From assembly GCA_946539945.1 (NCBI GenBank), contig CAMNHX010000128.1, positions 1-5,489 on the forward strand: 5,489 nucleotides of DNA. The letters run 5' to 3'. Source of the stretch: an uncultured Desulfobulbus sp. Its GTDB lineage: Bacteria > Desulfobacterota > Desulfobulbia > Desulfobulbales > Desulfobulbaceae. The position numbers were made by a program, and so were the translations under genes. This document shows positions 5,129 through 5,489 of the stretch, in pieces; within the stretch, counting starts at the first letter, position 1, and every line of letters starts with the position of its first letter. The notes under the pieces are model-generated. The model was not told the origin of the DNA, made no database searches, and was given only the letters and a program-made list of their open reading frames with translations.

Positions 5129-5489
5129 ATGGCCTTTTCCTACCTGAACAATGTTCCCCTGAACCAGGCCCGAAGCGAATATCTGGCACGCTTGCGCGAA
5201 CAGGGCTTTGGCCCGGAAACTGAAACGGTTCCCGTGTCTGTGGCCCACGGTCGCATCACAGCCCAGGCTGTGTACGCGAGCCGGAACGTACCCCATTACG
5301 CGGCTGCTGCCATGGATGGTGTGGCAGTCGCCGCTGCGGACACCTTTGGCGCGGCTGAAAACGCGGCCCTCACTCTGCAAGTCGGTCAATTTGTCCCGGT
5401 GGACACCGGCGATCCCCTGCCAGAGGGCTGTGACGCGGTTATCATGGCAGAAGACCTGATTCCCAACCCGGACGGCAGTCTGGGCATCC
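5129..5489 (+). CDS. Second MoeA-family protein, 3'-truncated by window end; probable MoeA-PBP fusion
   Basis: Only the first 120 codons are present; the frame is open to the window edge. The translation begins MAFSYLNNVPLNQARSEYL and contains VSVAHGRITAQAVYASRNVPHYAAAAMDGVAVAAADTFG (about 36-74), the MoeA N-terminal motif with D63 matching D57 of the neighbouring MoeA. VDTGDPLPEGCDAVIMAEDL (91-110) corresponds to the barrel-domain motif. The clear family resemblance but low identity to the preceding gene argues for an ancient paralogue rather than a recent duplication. The PHYxAAAMDGxAV form is typical, as I recall, of the longer MoeA proteins of anaerobes and archaea that carry a C-terminal molybdate-binding PBP-like domain (about 640 residues). 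That domain would lie outside the window, so the fusion is inferred. Likely role: metal insertion into molybdopterin, possibly with different metal choice. Confidence 0.82.
   Translation, partial: MAFSYLNNVPLNQARSEYLARLREQGFGPETETVPVSVAHGRITAQAVYASRNVPHYAAAAMDGVAVAAADTFGAAENAALTLQVGQFVPVDTGDPLPEGCDAVIMAEDLIPNPDGSLGI

Overview
The window reads as a GC-rich bacterial chromosome segment devoted to tungstate/molybdate oxyanion handling and molybdenum/tungsten cofactor maturation. All supported genes lie on the + strand. The organism looks like an anaerobic deltaproteobacterium, perhaps a Desulfovibrio-type sulfate reducer. I infer this from the protein types (a TauE/SafE transporter with a GGIYGIGGGAI motif, Tup-type ABC proteins, an HTH-plus-molybdate-binding-domain regulator, paired MoeA proteins) and from base composition. 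No phylogenetic marker is present, so the assignment is tentative.

Layout: 1-205 is a leader with no convincing gene, ending in a strong Shine-Dalgarno. 206-1078 encodes a TauE/SafE (TSUP) membrane transporter. 1079-1192 is a short intergenic region with an 11-bp perfect hairpin followed by T's, directly ahead of the next gene. 1193-1888 and 1885-2547 are translationally coupled genes for the permease and ATPase of a tungstate-type ABC importer (tupB, tupC); no substrate-binding protein gene (tupA) is next to them here. 2548-2870 is a 323-bp non-coding stretch built from short tandem and inverted repeats of a dispersed GCGAAGCG-type repeat. 2871-3812 encodes a cytoplasmic regulator that joins an excisionase-type helix-turn-helix to a molybdate-binding-protein-like domain. 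Three bases later, 3816-5042 encodes a full-length MoeA. A strong stem-loop with a T-rich tail (5050-5098) follows. A second MoeA-family gene then starts at 5129 and runs off the end of the window; its N-terminus resembles the MoeA-PBP fusion family.

Working model (inference): TupBC, with a binding protein encoded elsewhere, brings in tungstate or molybdate. The HTH-PBP protein senses the oxyanion, or a product of it, in the cytoplasm and controls the cluster. The two MoeA-type proteins insert metal into adenylylated molybdopterin, perhaps with different metal preferences. Sulfate reducers and related anaerobes use such cofactors in formate dehydrogenases and aldehyde oxidoreductases. The TauE-like protein is probably a separate transcription unit with an anionic sulfur compound or another oxyanion as substrate.
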